Part shown: piece by piece, positions 1 to 8,488 of the stretch
How the letters are laid out: every line of letters begins with the position of its first letter
Position numbering within the stretch: position 1 is the stretch's first letter
Assembly: GCF_000348925.1 (NCBI RefSeq)
Contig: NZ_AODQ01000014.1
Span: forward strand, 1-61,157
Reading direction: 5' to 3'
Source of the DNA: Cesiribacter andamanensis AMV16
GTDB lineage: Bacteria; Bacteroidota; Bacteroidia; Cytophagales; Cyclobacteriaceae
Length of the DNA: 61,157 nucleotides
The notes under the pieces: model-generated
The model's input: only the letters and a program-made list of their open reading frames with translations
What the model was told of the DNA's origin: nothing
Database searches by the model: none
Program-made: the position numbers and the translations under genes

Positions 1-324
1 GTTTTCTTCAAGCCTACACAAGCAGAGTTTGACTCTTTAATTAATGTTCATGGCGAGGAATCGGGACTCTATGAAGTTGACTCAGATTTTACCCATTATT
101 CAAGTGAGGTAGCAAAAAGACTTGAAGGGTCTAAAACTAAAGTATCATTTGCAACTCAGCGAATTATCAAAATCGTTGCATTTGACCAGACAGCTTCACA
201 TTTGGACAGACTCGATAATGGATCTAATGAATATGGAATGGTTATCAATTCATCGAAGCATGAACCGAGAGTAGAGTTCGGGGTATGGACTGATGTAGAT
301 ATATTAGCGATTGTGGCAGAATAA
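1..324 (+). CDS. Hypothetical protein, 3' part only
   Basis: The frame is open from base 1 to a TAA at 322-324, giving the last 107 residues of a protein whose start lies outside the window. The visible part is mixed alpha/beta, polar, with no signal peptide or membrane segment, and contains no motif I recognise. The gene is AT-rich compared with the GC-rich genes to its right and sits beside an insertion sequence and a toxin-antitoxin pair, so it probably belongs to an accessory island. Function unknown; a small immunity or stress protein is possible but nothing in the sequence shows that. Confidence 0.55.
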   Translation, partial: VFFKPTQAEFDSLINVHGEESGLYEVDSDFTHYSSEVAKRLEGSKTKVSFATQRIIKIVAFDQTASHLDRLDNGSNEYGMVINSSKHEPRVEFGVWTDVDILAIVAE

Positions 325-457
325 AAATAAATAAAACGCCAGGTAACAACAGAATAAAGCAAGCTCCCACAGCGCATTCAGCCATTGACAATGCTATTGT
401 CTACCTTTGCGTGGGCAAAGTAAAGGCCGGTGAATGGTCGCCTGCTTTATTCAATGG

Positions 458-471
458 ACGTCAGTCTGTGC
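458..471 (+). repeat. Left terminal inverted repeat of the IS
   Basis: ACGTCAGTCTGTGC pairs with 2186-2199 on the other strand with one mismatch. It lies 69 bp upstream of the transposase start. Confidence 0.65.
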
Positions 472-539
472 GGAAAGACGCTTAGTTAAAGCTGTTGAAT
501 TCTCTTCACTTTACCAACAGGGTTTTGTAAATTAAAAGC

Positions 540-2123
540 ATGCACCACCTGACAGGCCAAGACCGGAGTCAGACTTTTTCAACGAGTCTGGAGGCATCCA
601 TTGGAGCAGATAATCCAGTTAGGGTTATTGATGCTTTTGTAGATGCCCTGCCACTTTTGGAGATGGGATTCAATGGTGTTCTTCCCAAGGCAACGGGCAG
701 GCCTTCCTTTGACCCAGCTCACCTTTTAAAGCTGTATCTCTATGGCTATGCCAACCGCATTAGATCCTCCAGAATGCTGGAGCAGGAGTGTAGACGCAAC
801 CTGGAAATACGCTGGCTGCTGGGCGGCCTCAGCCCTGCCTATCACACCATAGCGGATTTCAGAAAAGCGCATCCTAAGCAACTCAAGCAGGTCTTTCGGG
901 CCTTTGTGGCTTTCTTGAAAAAAGCCCGGCTGCTCAAGGGCAGGTATGTGGCCATAGACTCCACCAAGCTGCGGGCACAGAACTCCAGAAAGAACAACTT
1001 CAACCAAAAGAAGATCGACCGCCAGCTGGGCTACATTCAGCAAAAGACAGATGCCTATCTGGAGCTGCTGGAAGAAGAAGACCAAAAGGAAGCAGCCGGT
1101 CTCAGCTCTAGCTCCAGAGCTGAGATCGAAAAAGGGCTGGAGCAGCTACAAAAACGAAAGCGTTGGTATGAACAGCTCGAAGAGCAGGTAGACCTAAGCT
1201 GTGACGGACAGGTGTCTACCTCTGATGGGGATAGCCGGGGCCTGCTGCTGCACCATAATGTAGTAGAGGTAGGCTACAACTGCCAGACAGCGGTGGATAG
1301 CCAGCACAGCCTGTTGCTTGACTTTGAGGCCACTTCCTGCAACGATGCCAAAGCGCTGTTCTCTATCTCTCTGTCTGCCAAACAGGTGCTGGAAAAGAAA
1401 CGCATTACAGTTTTAGCGGACAAAGCATACCATAATGGGGAGCAGCTGGGCCAGTGCCGCCAGGCGGGCATCATTACCCTGGTGGCCTATAGGGAACTGC
1501 GCCACGACCCCATCCCCACAGAAGCCTACTACCTGGAGAAATTCCGCTACAATGCCCGAAAAGACCACTACACCTGCCCCCAGGGCCAGATCCTCACCAC
1601 CAATGGCTCCTGCTATGAGGTGAACAAGCCCGCTAGCTACCGAAAGAATGCCACCCCCAACCTGGCCAAGCACTATAAGACCAAAGCCTGCCTAAGCTGT
1701 CCTGTGAAAGCCCTGTGTACTGCCAGCAAAGCCGGCAGGCTCATTGTGCGCTCCGAGCATGCCTCAGCCATTGAGGCCAACAACCGCAGAGTCGACCTTA
1801 GAAAAGAAGCCTACCGTCAAAGGCAAGCCATTGTAGAGCATCCTTTCGGAACAATCAAAAGAGCCTGGGGCTACACCTTTACCCTGATGAAAGGGCTGGA
1901 AAAGGTAAACGGGGAGCTGGCCCTGATCTTTACCTGCTACAACCTTAGGAGAGCTATGTCCATTTTAGGGGTAAAAGAACTACTTAGATTGCTCAGCCTA
2001 CTGAAAACCAATGAAAAGTGGCTAAAGGCTGCTTTGTGCTCACTTACAGGAATTTACCTAAGACTTTGTAAGCAACTTTTCATTTTTGAGATGAAAAATA
2101 GGCAACTTCTAAAGGCAGGCTGA
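540..2123 (+). CDS. IS1182 family transposase
   Basis: A 527-residue DDE transposase that cuts and rejoins the ends of its own insertion sequence. The N-terminal part (about 50-120) looks like the DUF772 region usual in IS1182/IS5-like transposases. The acidic triad can be placed at D140 (VAIDST), D294 (LADKAYHNG) and E433 (VEHPFGTIKR), the last being the typical IS1182/IS4-like E signature. A cysteine-containing insert (CPQGQ, CLSCPVKALC, about 345-395) matches the zinc-ribbon-like segment of this group. Length is normal for the family and no stop or frameshift interrupts it. It starts 69 bp inside the left repeat and stops 63 bp before the right one. Confidence 0.93.
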   Translation: MHHLTGQDRSQTFSTSLEASIGADNPVRVIDAFVDALPLLEMGFNGVLPKATGRPSFDPAHLLKLYLYGYANRIRSSRMLEQECRRNLEIRWLLGGLSPAYHTIADFRKAHPKQLKQVFRAFVAFLKKARLLKGRYVAIDSTKLRAQNSRKNNFNQKKIDRQLGYIQQKTDAYLELLEEEDQKEAAGLSSSSRAEIEKGLEQLQKRKRWYEQLEEQVDLSCDGQVSTSDGDSRGLLLHHNVVEVGYNCQTAVDSQHSLLLDFEATSCNDAKALFSISLSAKQVLEKKRITVLADKAYHNGEQLGQCRQAGIITLVAYRELRHDPIPTEAYYLEKFRYNARKDHYTCPQGQILTTNGSCYEVNKPASYRKNATPNLAKHYKTKACLSCPVKALCTASKAGRLIVRSEHASAIEANNRRVDLRKEAYRQRQAIVEHPFGTIKRAWGYTFTLMKGLEKVNGELALIFTCYNLRRAMSILGVKELLRLLSLLKTNEKWLKAALCSLTGIYLRLCKQLFIFEMKNRQLLKAG

Positions 2124-2185
2124 GAAGGACTGAAAATGGGCCCAGGCGAATGCTAAGGCCTGTTTTTTAGCGAGAAAAGAGTTTT

Positions 2186-2199
2186 GCACAGCCTGACGT
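2186..2199 (-). repeat. Right terminal inverted repeat of the IS
   Basis: Reads ACGTCAGGCTGTGC on the minus strand, matching 13 of 14 bases of the left end at 458-471. Confidence 0.65.
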
Positions 2200-2229
2200 T
2201 GGTCTTAATTCCCCATTTCGACGGGATCA

Positions 2230-2428
2230 AATAATTTCGGAAGACAACGTTGACGATTGGCCAGGGGAAGGGTGATGAAAAAGTGCCTTTAAAGCCAAAT
2301 TTCGCACATTTTAATAACGTTGTTCAGAATAATTTCGGAAGACAACGTTGACGATTGGCCAGGGGAAGGGTGATGAAAAAGTGCCTTTAAAGCCAAATTT
2401 CGCACATTTTAATAACGTTGTTCAGAAT
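2230..2428. repeat. Perfect 98-bp direct tandem duplication
   Basis: Two head-to-tail identical copies (2230-2327 and 2328-2425), plus three bases of a third. Each unit contains the palindrome CAACGTTG near its start (2245-2252; 2343-2350) and a second AACGTTG near its end (2316-2322; 2414-2420). It lies between the IS right end and the antitoxin gene, so its right edge forms the upstream region of the toxin-antitoxin operon. It contains no convincing coding sequence. Confidence 0.9.
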
Positions 2429-2504
2429 GCAAAATCGTACCATACATCTACCGCCAGTTTGGAAACGGATTCGTATATTTAGATTGGACGAACAAATAAG
2501 GAGT

Positions 2505-2738
2505 ATGAATATTCAAGCTTTAAAGTACGAGATCATTGAATGGATCACCAGAACCAATGATAACTCCCTTCTTAAGACCTTAAAATCAATAAAGGACTCT
2601 AATGCTGCAACTACTGACTGGTTTGATAATTTAAGCCAGGAGGAGAAAGAATCTCTGAACCGAGGCATATCGGAACATGATAAAGGTGATGTACTGACAA
2701 GTAAGGAGTTCTGGACAGGATATGGAGACAAAGTATGA
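2505..2738 (+). CDS. Antitoxin of a ParE/RelE-type toxin-antitoxin pair
   Basis: A 77-residue, mostly helical, charged protein directly upstream of a ParE/RelE-like toxin, overlapping it by 17 bp. In type II systems the antitoxin binds and neutralises the toxin and often represses the operon. I chose ATG 2505 over the upstream in-frame start at 2418 because a purine-rich AAGGAG lies just before it, and because the extra residues would overlap the end of the 98-bp repeat. The C-terminal stretch with DWFDNLSQEEKESLNRGI resembles antitoxins of ParE partners in Bacteroidota. No DNA-binding domain can be named from sequence alone. Confidence 0.75.
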   Translation: MNIQALKYEIIEWITRTNDNSLLKTLKSIKDSNAATTDWFDNLSQEEKESLNRGISEHDKGDVLTSKEFWTGYGDKV

Positions 2739-3027
2739 GGTAATCTGGTCAAAGGAGTCGAAGCGGCAGTTTAACCAGATCGTTAACTATCTCAGGGCGG
2801 AATGGACTGAAAAGGAAGTGATTAAGTTTGTGGACAAGCTAAAAGAATTTGAGAAAGTAGTTTGCTTGTTTCCGGAGCTATATGCTGATTCAAATAAAAA
2901 GCCTGAATTCAGAAGAGCGGTCATTACAAAGCACAATTCTGTAATATACAAGATTGATGAAGGGAAGGGATTAATAAGAGTCTATACCATCTTTGACAAT
3001 AGACAGAGCCCGAACAAATTAAAATAA
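2722..3027 (+). CDS. RelE/ParE family toxin
   Basis: A 101-residue protein of the RelE/ParE superfamily, whose members inhibit growth by cleaving mRNA at the ribosome (RelE) or poisoning gyrase (ParE). The usual order is visible: N-terminal YEVIWSKESKRQFNQI strand-helix, a second helix (KEVIKFVDKLKEFEKVV), then FRRAVITKHNSVIYKID and the final strand with IRVYTIFDNRQSP. Placement of basic residues in the last third looks more like ParE than a catalytic RelE, but this is inference. Translationally coupled to the antitoxin (17-bp overlap). A short hairpin, CAACAG-TAG-CTGTTG at 3040-3054, follows the stop. Confidence 0.85.
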   Translation: METKYEVIWSKESKRQFNQIVNYLRAEWTEKEVIKFVDKLKEFEKVVCLFPELYADSNKKPEFRRAVITKHNSVIYKIDEGKGLIRVYTIFDNRQSPNKLK

Positions 3028-3473
3028 CACTAAGACCAACAACAGTAGCTGTTGCACAACCTCCGGAAAAATAGCCAGCTCCTGCTCTAGCTAACACCAC
3101 TCGCCGGTAATTCTCTCTTTTGACCGGATTTTCACCAAAAGAAGTCAAAATAACTAGCTGCCACCACTGGTTTTACGCTTAAAGCGCAACAGTAGACTAC
3201 CCCCTGCCAGCAAGCCGTGGTACGCTTTTTTTCCCCACAGGAGAGGAAAGACCAGTCACTACAGCTCACTGGCCTTAGACCCGCAGTAAGGGATGAAGAT
3301 GCCTTGCTTGGGCTTCCATTCACAAATCCCTGCGGTTCCGCTTAAATGGCCAAGACACAAAGGTAGTACAGGAGGGTGCCCCAACCAAAAAACAGTCGGA
3401 AGCTGGGCGCATCCGACTGTTTTTGCTCATAGCAGCATGTACAGGAATCCAGGTATTTTCTGCCTGCAGGGCG
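3028..3473. other. Intergenic region between TA pair and metalloprotease
   Basis: About 446 bp without a supportable gene. It holds the small hairpin at 3040-3054 and, near its right end, the strong terminator hairpin at 3388-3424. Nothing else recognised. Confidence 0.6.
3388..3424 (-). terminator. Intrinsic terminator (works in both directions)
   Basis: A 13-bp perfect stem, AAAAACAGTCGGA and its complement TCCGACTGTTTTT, with an 11-base loop. On the minus strand the A run becomes a U tract, so it ends transcription of the metalloprotease gene whose stop is at 3474; by symmetry it can also stop rightward transcription from the toxin-antitoxin side. Confidence 0.8.
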
Positions 3474-5975
3474 TTACCCTTTCAGCCTTTCCCGCTCCAG
3501 AATGGCGCGGATGCGCACCAGGCTGTCGTCGATATGGTAGCGGGAGAGTTCATCGCTATAGCGGCCTCGGGCGGAGCGCAGCTGGCTTTCCAGGCGGCTT
3601 AGCTCACCCCGCACGATGGATTTGATATCGGACTGGCTCACCGTTACGGCCGTGCTGTAGCCCCTCACCGAGCGGGCGGCGGCCTGCTGGGCCTCCGCAT
3701 CGTTGAGCAGATAGTCCATGCGGTCCAGGTAGGCCTTTTGCAGGTTGCGGCGGTAGATGTCGATCTTCTGCCCCTTGCTTACTTCACTCCAGATGCCCTG
3801 CTGCAGCTGCTTTACCATGCCCAGGGCTGTATAATCCACCCCCTTCACCTCATTTTCCATTAGGCGAGCCAACCTGTCGAAGGAGAGCAGGTTATTGAGG
3901 TGGCGCACCTGCAGGCTGCGCATGTTTTCCAGGTGGCTGGCATGGTGAATGTTGCGCACAATCTGGGCCTGGTTGAGCCAGTCGGGCGAGGAAAACACAT
4001 TGCTTAGCAGCCACTCCAGCGACTGGCGCTGCAGCTTTGCCTCCACAGGGGTATAAATGTAGCCCTCCTGCTGCGGACGCAGGCGGTTCTCATGCACCCC
4101 GCCCACATTGGTAAGCACATGGCCGATGTAGCGGCTCCAGACCCCCATCAATTCTCCGTACAGTTCTTCAAGATCGTCGTACTCATTGGTCTGGGCGGCC
4201 GTCCAAGCCATGAGCTGCGGGGCCACTTTTTTCAGATTGGTAAGGCCGTAGGTGCTGGCTTTGAGCGCATCATCGCCGATGCCCTCGGTCTGGCTGGCGG
4301 GGTCATAGCCGCCGGCGCCGCTGCCAAACTGGTAGCGGGGATCGCCGGCCCGTTCTTCGATCCAGCGGGAGAGCACGGGCACTTCTTCCTGCGGCGTGCG
4401 GGCCTCGGGGATGAGCCGGTAGCCCCAGTTGATGGAATAATGATCATAGGGGCCCATCTGGCGCACAAAGCGCACCCCTTTATCGCCCTCCTGGGCTACA
4501 TAATTGTAGCGGGCATAGTCCATAATGCTGGCGGCAATGCCCCATTGCTGGGTAAAGGCGCCTGAGCGAAGCGAATCGGTGGCATAGGCATGGCTTGCCT
4601 TCATGTTGTGCGGCAGGCCCAGGGCATGGCCTACCTCATGGCTGATCACCTCCAGCATCATCTCGCCAATTTCTTCATCGGGCGTAGCCAGGCTGCGGGC
4701 CGAGGGGTTGGCAGCACCGGTCTCCAGCAGGTAGCGGTTGCGGTAGGAGCGCAGGTGGTTGTGGTACCAGACGATGTCGCTTTCGATGATCTCGCCGGAG
4801 CGGGGGTCCGATACGCTGGGGCCCATGGCGTTACGGGTGGTGCTGGCCACATAGCGGATCACCGAGTAGCGCACGTCTTCGGGGCTGAAATCCGGATCTT
4901 CCTCGGGTGTAGGGGGGTCTTTGGCCAGAATGGCGTTTTTAAAGCCGGCTGTTTCAAATACCTTTTGCCACTGCTCAACCCCGGCCTTGATGTAGGGCCG
5001 CAGCTTTGCCGGGGTGGCCGGGTCCAGGTAGTACACAATGGGCTTTTTGGGCTCTACCAGCTCTCCCCTCTTGTAGGCCTCCAGGTCTTTGGGCTCCAGG
5101 CGCCAGCGGCGTATGTAGGTCTTCTCGTCCGACTTCAGTGCTTCGGACCCATAGTCGATCTGGCGTACGGTAAAATAGCCTACCCGGTAATCGTTGAGGC
5201 GAGGCTTCATGGGCACCTTGGGCAGCAGCACCATGGACTGGTTCATGACCAGGCTGATGGTGCCCGTTTCGGAATTGGAAGGGGGCTCGGCCGCCTCGTA
5301 GGTAAACTCCTGCTTCACCTCTATGTTGAGCGGAAAGCTGCGGATGCTGCGCACAAAGCTACGGTCGGGGTCCAGCTTGCTCACTTTATAGTCGCGCCGC
5401 ATGCGGGCATCCAGGCCGCTGATGGCTTTGATATCGCTCTGGAAGAATTTGCTCACCTCAATCACATAGCCGGCCGAATCGCGGGAAAAAGCCGCAATAT
5501 CAAAGGCATAGAGCGTAGGCTGGTAGTTATTGGCCTGCACCGAGAGGTAAATAGGCAGGCTGTCGGCGGCATAGGCGTTGTAGGATTTGGTCTTTAGCAG
5601 CAGCTTGTTCTCGAAGCGCTCCCAGACCACTACCTGCTCGTTGGTAGCGGTGCCGGCATTTACATAGCCCCCGCCCAGGCCGGAGGGCAGGTTGGCAATG
5701 CGGCTTATCCAGAGAAAATCGCGCTGCAGGAGCGAATCCGGAATTTCGTAGTAGTACTTGTCGGCCACTTTATGCACCACAAACAGGCCCGAATCGGATA
5801 CTGCCTCCCGGCTGATAACCTGGCTGTAGGGCTTGGGCGTCCCGTTGGCTTTGGCCCGGCCCCCTTCTGTCTGGGACTGGGGCACCTGGCCGGCGGTAGT
5901 AGGGGGTTGGGTACAGGAGGTGTGGCCCAGGGCCAGCACAGCAAATAGGCATAGTCCTTTGTAAAAAGGTGTCAT
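3474..5975 (-). CDS. Zinc-dependent metalloprotease lipoprotein (DUF5117/DUF5118 type)
   Basis: An 833-residue exported protease. The N-terminus is a lipoprotein signal ending in a lipobox-like HTSC at about residues 18-21, so it should be anchored in a membrane. The zinc site HExxHxxGxxH is explicit: H446, E447, H450 and H456 in HEVGHALGLPHN, an extended metzincin-like motif. Upstream blocks such as VRYSVIRYVAS and DPRSGEI followed by an IVWYHNHLR segment are characteristic of the large DUF5117/DUF4953-type Bacteroidota metalloproteases. Length fits the family. It has its own promoter candidate (6038-6069) and a downstream terminator, so it is probably monocistronic. Substrate unknown. Confidence 0.9.
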   Translation of the reverse strand: MTPFYKGLCLFAVLALGHTSCTQPPTTAGQVPQSQTEGGRAKANGTPKPYSQVISREAVSDSGLFVVHKVADKYYYEIPDSLLQRDFLWISRIANLPSGLGGGYVNAGTATNEQVVVWERFENKLLLKTKSYNAYAADSLPIYLSVQANNYQPTLYAFDIAAFSRDSAGYVIEVSKFFQSDIKAISGLDARMRRDYKVSKLDPDRSFVRSIRSFPLNIEVKQEFTYEAAEPPSNSETGTISLVMNQSMVLLPKVPMKPRLNDYRVGYFTVRQIDYGSEALKSDEKTYIRRWRLEPKDLEAYKRGELVEPKKPIVYYLDPATPAKLRPYIKAGVEQWQKVFETAGFKNAILAKDPPTPEEDPDFSPEDVRYSVIRYVASTTRNAMGPSVSDPRSGEIIESDIVWYHNHLRSYRNRYLLETGAANPSARSLATPDEEIGEMMLEVISHEVGHALGLPHNMKASHAYATDSLRSGAFTQQWGIAASIMDYARYNYVAQEGDKGVRFVRQMGPYDHYSINWGYRLIPEARTPQEEVPVLSRWIEERAGDPRYQFGSGAGGYDPASQTEGIGDDALKASTYGLTNLKKVAPQLMAWTAAQTNEYDDLEELYGELMGVWSRYIGHVLTNVGGVHENRLRPQQEGYIYTPVEAKLQRQSLEWLLSNVFSSPDWLNQAQIVRNIHHASHLENMRSLQVRHLNNLLSFDRLARLMENEVKGVDYTALGMVKQLQQGIWSEVSKGQKIDIYRRNLQKAYLDRMDYLLNDAEAQQAAARSVRGYSTAVTVSQSDIKSIVRGELSRLESQLRSARGRYSDELSRYHIDDSLVRIRAILERERLKG

Positions 5976-6037
5976 GACGCGTAAAAGGAATTAGGGCTAC
6001 AGAGTAACGGCTGGCTGCCTTGCGGCCAGCTCATTGC

Positions 6038-6069
6038 CTAAAGTAGCCCAAATCTGTGCGCTCTCCAAA
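6038..6069 (-). promoter_or_regulatory. Candidate Bacteroidota promoter for the metalloprotease
   Basis: On the minus strand, TTTG (6069-6066), a 20-base spacer, then TACTTTAG (6045-6038), one base off the phylum consensus TAnnTTTG. Transcription would begin near 6032, leaving a leader of about 57 bases that contains a small GCTGGC/GCCAGC hairpin before the ATG at 5975. Confidence 0.5.
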
Positions 6070-6165
6070 CCGCAGCCTGCCAAATGCCTCAGGAAAAAGA
6101 AGCTTTGGGCATGGCAGGTCTTTTCAGTACCCTGCCTCACACCCCTGCCCAGGCAACCCACCGGC

Positions 6166-6798
6166 TTATTCGTAGTCGTAAAAATTCACCTGTCCGGTCT
6201 CTACCTCGTACATGCCGCCCACAATGCGGATCTGCCCGTTACGCTCCATTTCGGCCAGAATGCTGCTCTCCTGCCGAATGCGCTTCATGGTCAGGTGCAC
6301 ATTATTTTCGGCAACGGCCTGCACATAATCGGGATTGTTGCCGGTGCGCTGTTCCTGTGGCAGGGAGGCATCAACCTCCAGGGCAGGCTTCACCTTGCTG
6401 AGCAAGCCGGTAAGCTTACCCATCTCCACATGGTTGCAGGCCCCGATAATGGCGCCGCAGCGCGTATGGCCCAGCACCAGCACCAGTTTGGAGCCGGCTA
6501 CCTTGCAGGCAAACTCCATGCTGCCCAGAATATCGTCGTTGAGAATGTTGCCCGCAATGCGGATAGAGAAGATATCGCCCAGGCCCTGGTCAAAGATCAG
6601 CTCGGCCGAGGTGCGGCTGTCAATGCAGCTCAGGATAGCGGCAAAGGGAAACTGGCCGGTAGAGGTTTCATTGACCTGCTGCAACAGGTTGCGGTTGGCC
6701 TTGAGGTTGTTTACAAAGCGCTCGTTGCCTTCTTTGAGGATCTCCAGGGCCCTGTCGGGGCTAAGGTTGGCCTGGGCTTCTTTGGTGAGTGTTCTCAT
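6166..6798 (-). CDS. Beta-class carbonic anhydrase
   Basis: A 210-residue enzyme that interconverts CO2 and bicarbonate. All beta-class zinc ligands and the catalytic dyad are present: C58 and the D60/R62 pair in CIDSR, then H111 and C114 in HTRC. There is no signal peptide, so it is probably cytoplasmic. Length is normal. It begins only 19 bp after the stop of the bestrophin-family channel gene on the same strand, so the two are very likely co-transcribed, with the channel first. The combination suggests that the channel passes bicarbonate made or used by this enzyme. Confidence 0.95.
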   Translation of the reverse strand: MRTLTKEAQANLSPDRALEILKEGNERFVNNLKANRNLLQQVNETSTGQFPFAAILSCIDSRTSAELIFDQGLGDIFSIRIAGNILNDDILGSMEFACKVAGSKLVLVLGHTRCGAIIGACNHVEMGKLTGLLSKVKPALEVDASLPQEQRTGNNPDYVQAVAENNVHLTMKRIRQESSILAEMERNGQIRIVGGMYEVETGQVNFYDYE

Positions 6799-6817
6799 GG
6801 GTAGTGAGGATTTAAGG

Positions 6818-7720
6818 TTACATCAGGTAGAACTTTTCCGGCGCCAGCGGCCTGGGCACATGGGGCTCCTGCAGCACCTGGCGGATGTTGATCTCAATGG
6901 TACGGGCTATGGCCGTTACCGACGTATCCGTTGGCTTATTGCGGAAGGGATCCTGCATGTGCCGGGCTGTTTTTTCAATCAGAAAAAAGGTAGAAGCGAT
7001 CAGGGGCAGGATCAGGATCTCTAAGATGCCCACCGTTTCTACCAGCGCCAGCGATAAAATTACCAGAAAAAGGTAAATGAAAAAATGGATAAAGATCCGG
7101 TAGGTAACCGGAAAAACGGTATTGTTGATGCGCTCGGCCTTGCCCATGGCATCGCACAGGCGGGTTAGGGTACCATCGAGCTGTATTTGCTGAAAGGAAT
7201 TCAGGGCCTTGTCCCGGTAGAGCGCCTTCAGGTCCCGGGCATGCAGCATCAGCAGGGCATAGGGTGTATTGCTCTGGCCGCCGGCAAAGGCCAGATCATC
7301 GGGGCTAAGCAGCGCCTCCTGCTCAGCCGTAAGCGGCGGCTGGCCCCGAAGGGACTGCCCCAGGCTATAGCACCACACAATCTGGCGGTTGGCCATCTGC
7401 TGCAGGCGGGCGGCCTGCTCCTGCACTGGCTCGGTAAACTGCTGCAGCTGCAGAATCAGCGTACGGGAATCATTTACAATAGCCCCCCATACTTTGCGCG
7501 CCTCCCACCAGCGATCGTAGGACTGGTTAATGTTAAAGGCCAGAATCAGGGAGATGGCCGTACCCAGTACCGTAGGCAGCTGAAAGGGAATATGGGGAAG
7601 ATACTCCCCGGCAAAATTCTTCAGCAGGTGAAAGACCACCGAAAACAACAGCACCCGAAGCAGATCCAGCTTTATTTTATTGAACAGGTATCGGAACGGG
7701 ATCCTTTTATTTACAAGCAT
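6818..7720 (-). CDS. Bestrophin-family anion channel
   Basis: A 300-residue membrane protein of the bestrophin/UPF0187 family, pentameric chloride/bicarbonate-permeable channels of the inner membrane. The family signature is clear in NINQSYDRWWEARKVWGAIV, followed by the helical segment with RQIVWCYSLGQSLRG and a late pair of membrane helices. I place the start at ATG 7720 (MLVNKRIPFRYLF), which gives the usual bacterial length; an open extension to 7864 encodes Cys/Arg-rich sequence unlike the family. The gene is followed after 19 bp by a beta-carbonic anhydrase on the same strand. No clear ribosome binding site, as is common in this phylum. Confidence 0.9.
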   Translation of the reverse strand: MLVNKRIPFRYLFNKIKLDLLRVLLFSVVFHLLKNFAGEYLPHIPFQLPTVLGTAISLILAFNINQSYDRWWEARKVWGAIVNDSRTLILQLQQFTEPVQEQAARLQQMANRQIVWCYSLGQSLRGQPPLTAEQEALLSPDDLAFAGGQSNTPYALLMLHARDLKALYRDKALNSFQQIQLDGTLTRLCDAMGKAERINNTVFPVTYRIFIHFFIYLFLVILSLALVETVGILEILILPLIASTFFLIEKTARHMQDPFRNKPTDTSVTAIARTIEINIRQVLQEPHVPRPLAPEKFYLM

Positions 7721-7947
7721 ACAAAACCAATAGGGCCGGATGCGGCCATTTATACAGCAAGCAAAGGCCCGAGCCGGGGTATAGGCAGTGCAGTAGCGGT
7801 AGGTGCAGGCCTCTGGGGTAAGTTCCCATAGAGGTAACTGCCCCAGGCCCGTATGGTTCAGCAAATGGGGGATTGGCGCTGGCCATGGCCTGGTGGCTGC
7901 TGATGGAAGGCCCTGACAGGAGCAATCAGCTACCTGAAGCAGCAGGT

Positions 7948-8373
7948 TTATTGCAGGCTGAGGGCGCCTTTATTTTCGAGGTGTTTTCGGAGCAGATAAT
8001 CGGCCAGCCGCCCGGCCTCCTGGTCCATAGGCGCCTGCAGCACCAAACCCTGATCCCAGCCCTTATATGCAGCATGGGCCTGCCCTGCAGCTATCAGCCC
8101 ACCCTGTTGCCCTGATGCGAACGATACGAAAGCTGGCTGCAGCAGCCGGAGTGTGGGCTGATGGGGCGGGTGAGCTCCTGAAAGCTGCAAACAGGCTGTA
8201 GCCAGGGCATAGAGCCGCTCCAGGGGTAGCTCCTGTTCATGCAGCACGCCCAGATCATCGAGAATGTGGCGGCACACCGTTTCCAGCATGCGCGTACTAG
8301 CCGGTGCGGCCCCCGCCCTGGAGGCCGCAGGACCGGATGGTTGTGGGCCGGTATGCCGATTGTGCGGGGTCAT
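7948..8373 (-). CDS. Hypothetical protein
   Basis: A 141-residue open frame, GC-rich, predicted mostly helical, without signal peptide or membrane segments. I do not recognise the family. The first 27 residues are low-complexity (rich in P, A, G, S), so a start at the later methionine (MLETVCRHILDDLG, about position 8289) is possible. It lies about 115 bp downstream of another small gene on the same strand and 227 bp upstream of the bestrophin gene. Coding status is moderately likely: the frame is long for its surroundings and the middle reads like an ordinary globular protein. Confidence 0.45.
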   Translation of the reverse strand: MTPHNRHTGPQPSGPAASRAGAAPASTRMLETVCRHILDDLGVLHEQELPLERLYALATACLQLSGAHPPHQPTLRLLQPAFVSFASGQQGGLIAAGQAHAAYKGWDQGLVLQAPMDQEAGRLADYLLRKHLENKGALSLQ

Positions 8374-8488
8374 GCTAGTACAATAGGGTTCAATGGGGTT
8401 TCAGCTGCCTGCCAGGTGGTGGTCAGCTTTTCGGGGTATACGCATACGGAAGCACCTAAGTTAGGGAATAGGGAATCAAGGCCAGAAC

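Larger units (their letters stand above)
458..2199 (+). mobile_element. IS1182-type insertion sequence
   Basis: One transposase gene is bracketed by imperfect terminal inverted repeats: ACGTCAGTCTGTGC at 458-471 and, on the opposite strand, ACGTCAGGCTGTGC at 2186-2199 (13 of 14 match). Outside these the flanks stop matching, so the element is about 1742 bp. A shared TGG directly outside both ends (455-457 and 2200-2202) is too short to call a target duplication. The transposase reads full length, so the element may be active. Confidence 0.75.

Noticed and set aside
455-457. TGG target-site duplication of the insertion sequence
   Set aside because: Three shared bases are expected by chance too often to define a duplication.
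2230-2428. CRISPR or integron attC array
   Set aside because: Only two copies of a 98-bp unit with no spacers, and the AACGTTG motifs do not fit the GTTRRRY/RYYYAAC core sites of attC.
4590-5597. A 335-codon plus-strand open frame opposite the metalloprotease
   Set aside because: It lies entirely antisense to a clear family member; long antisense frames arise from GC-rich codon use. Its translation is rich in G, A, V and H without recognisable motifs.
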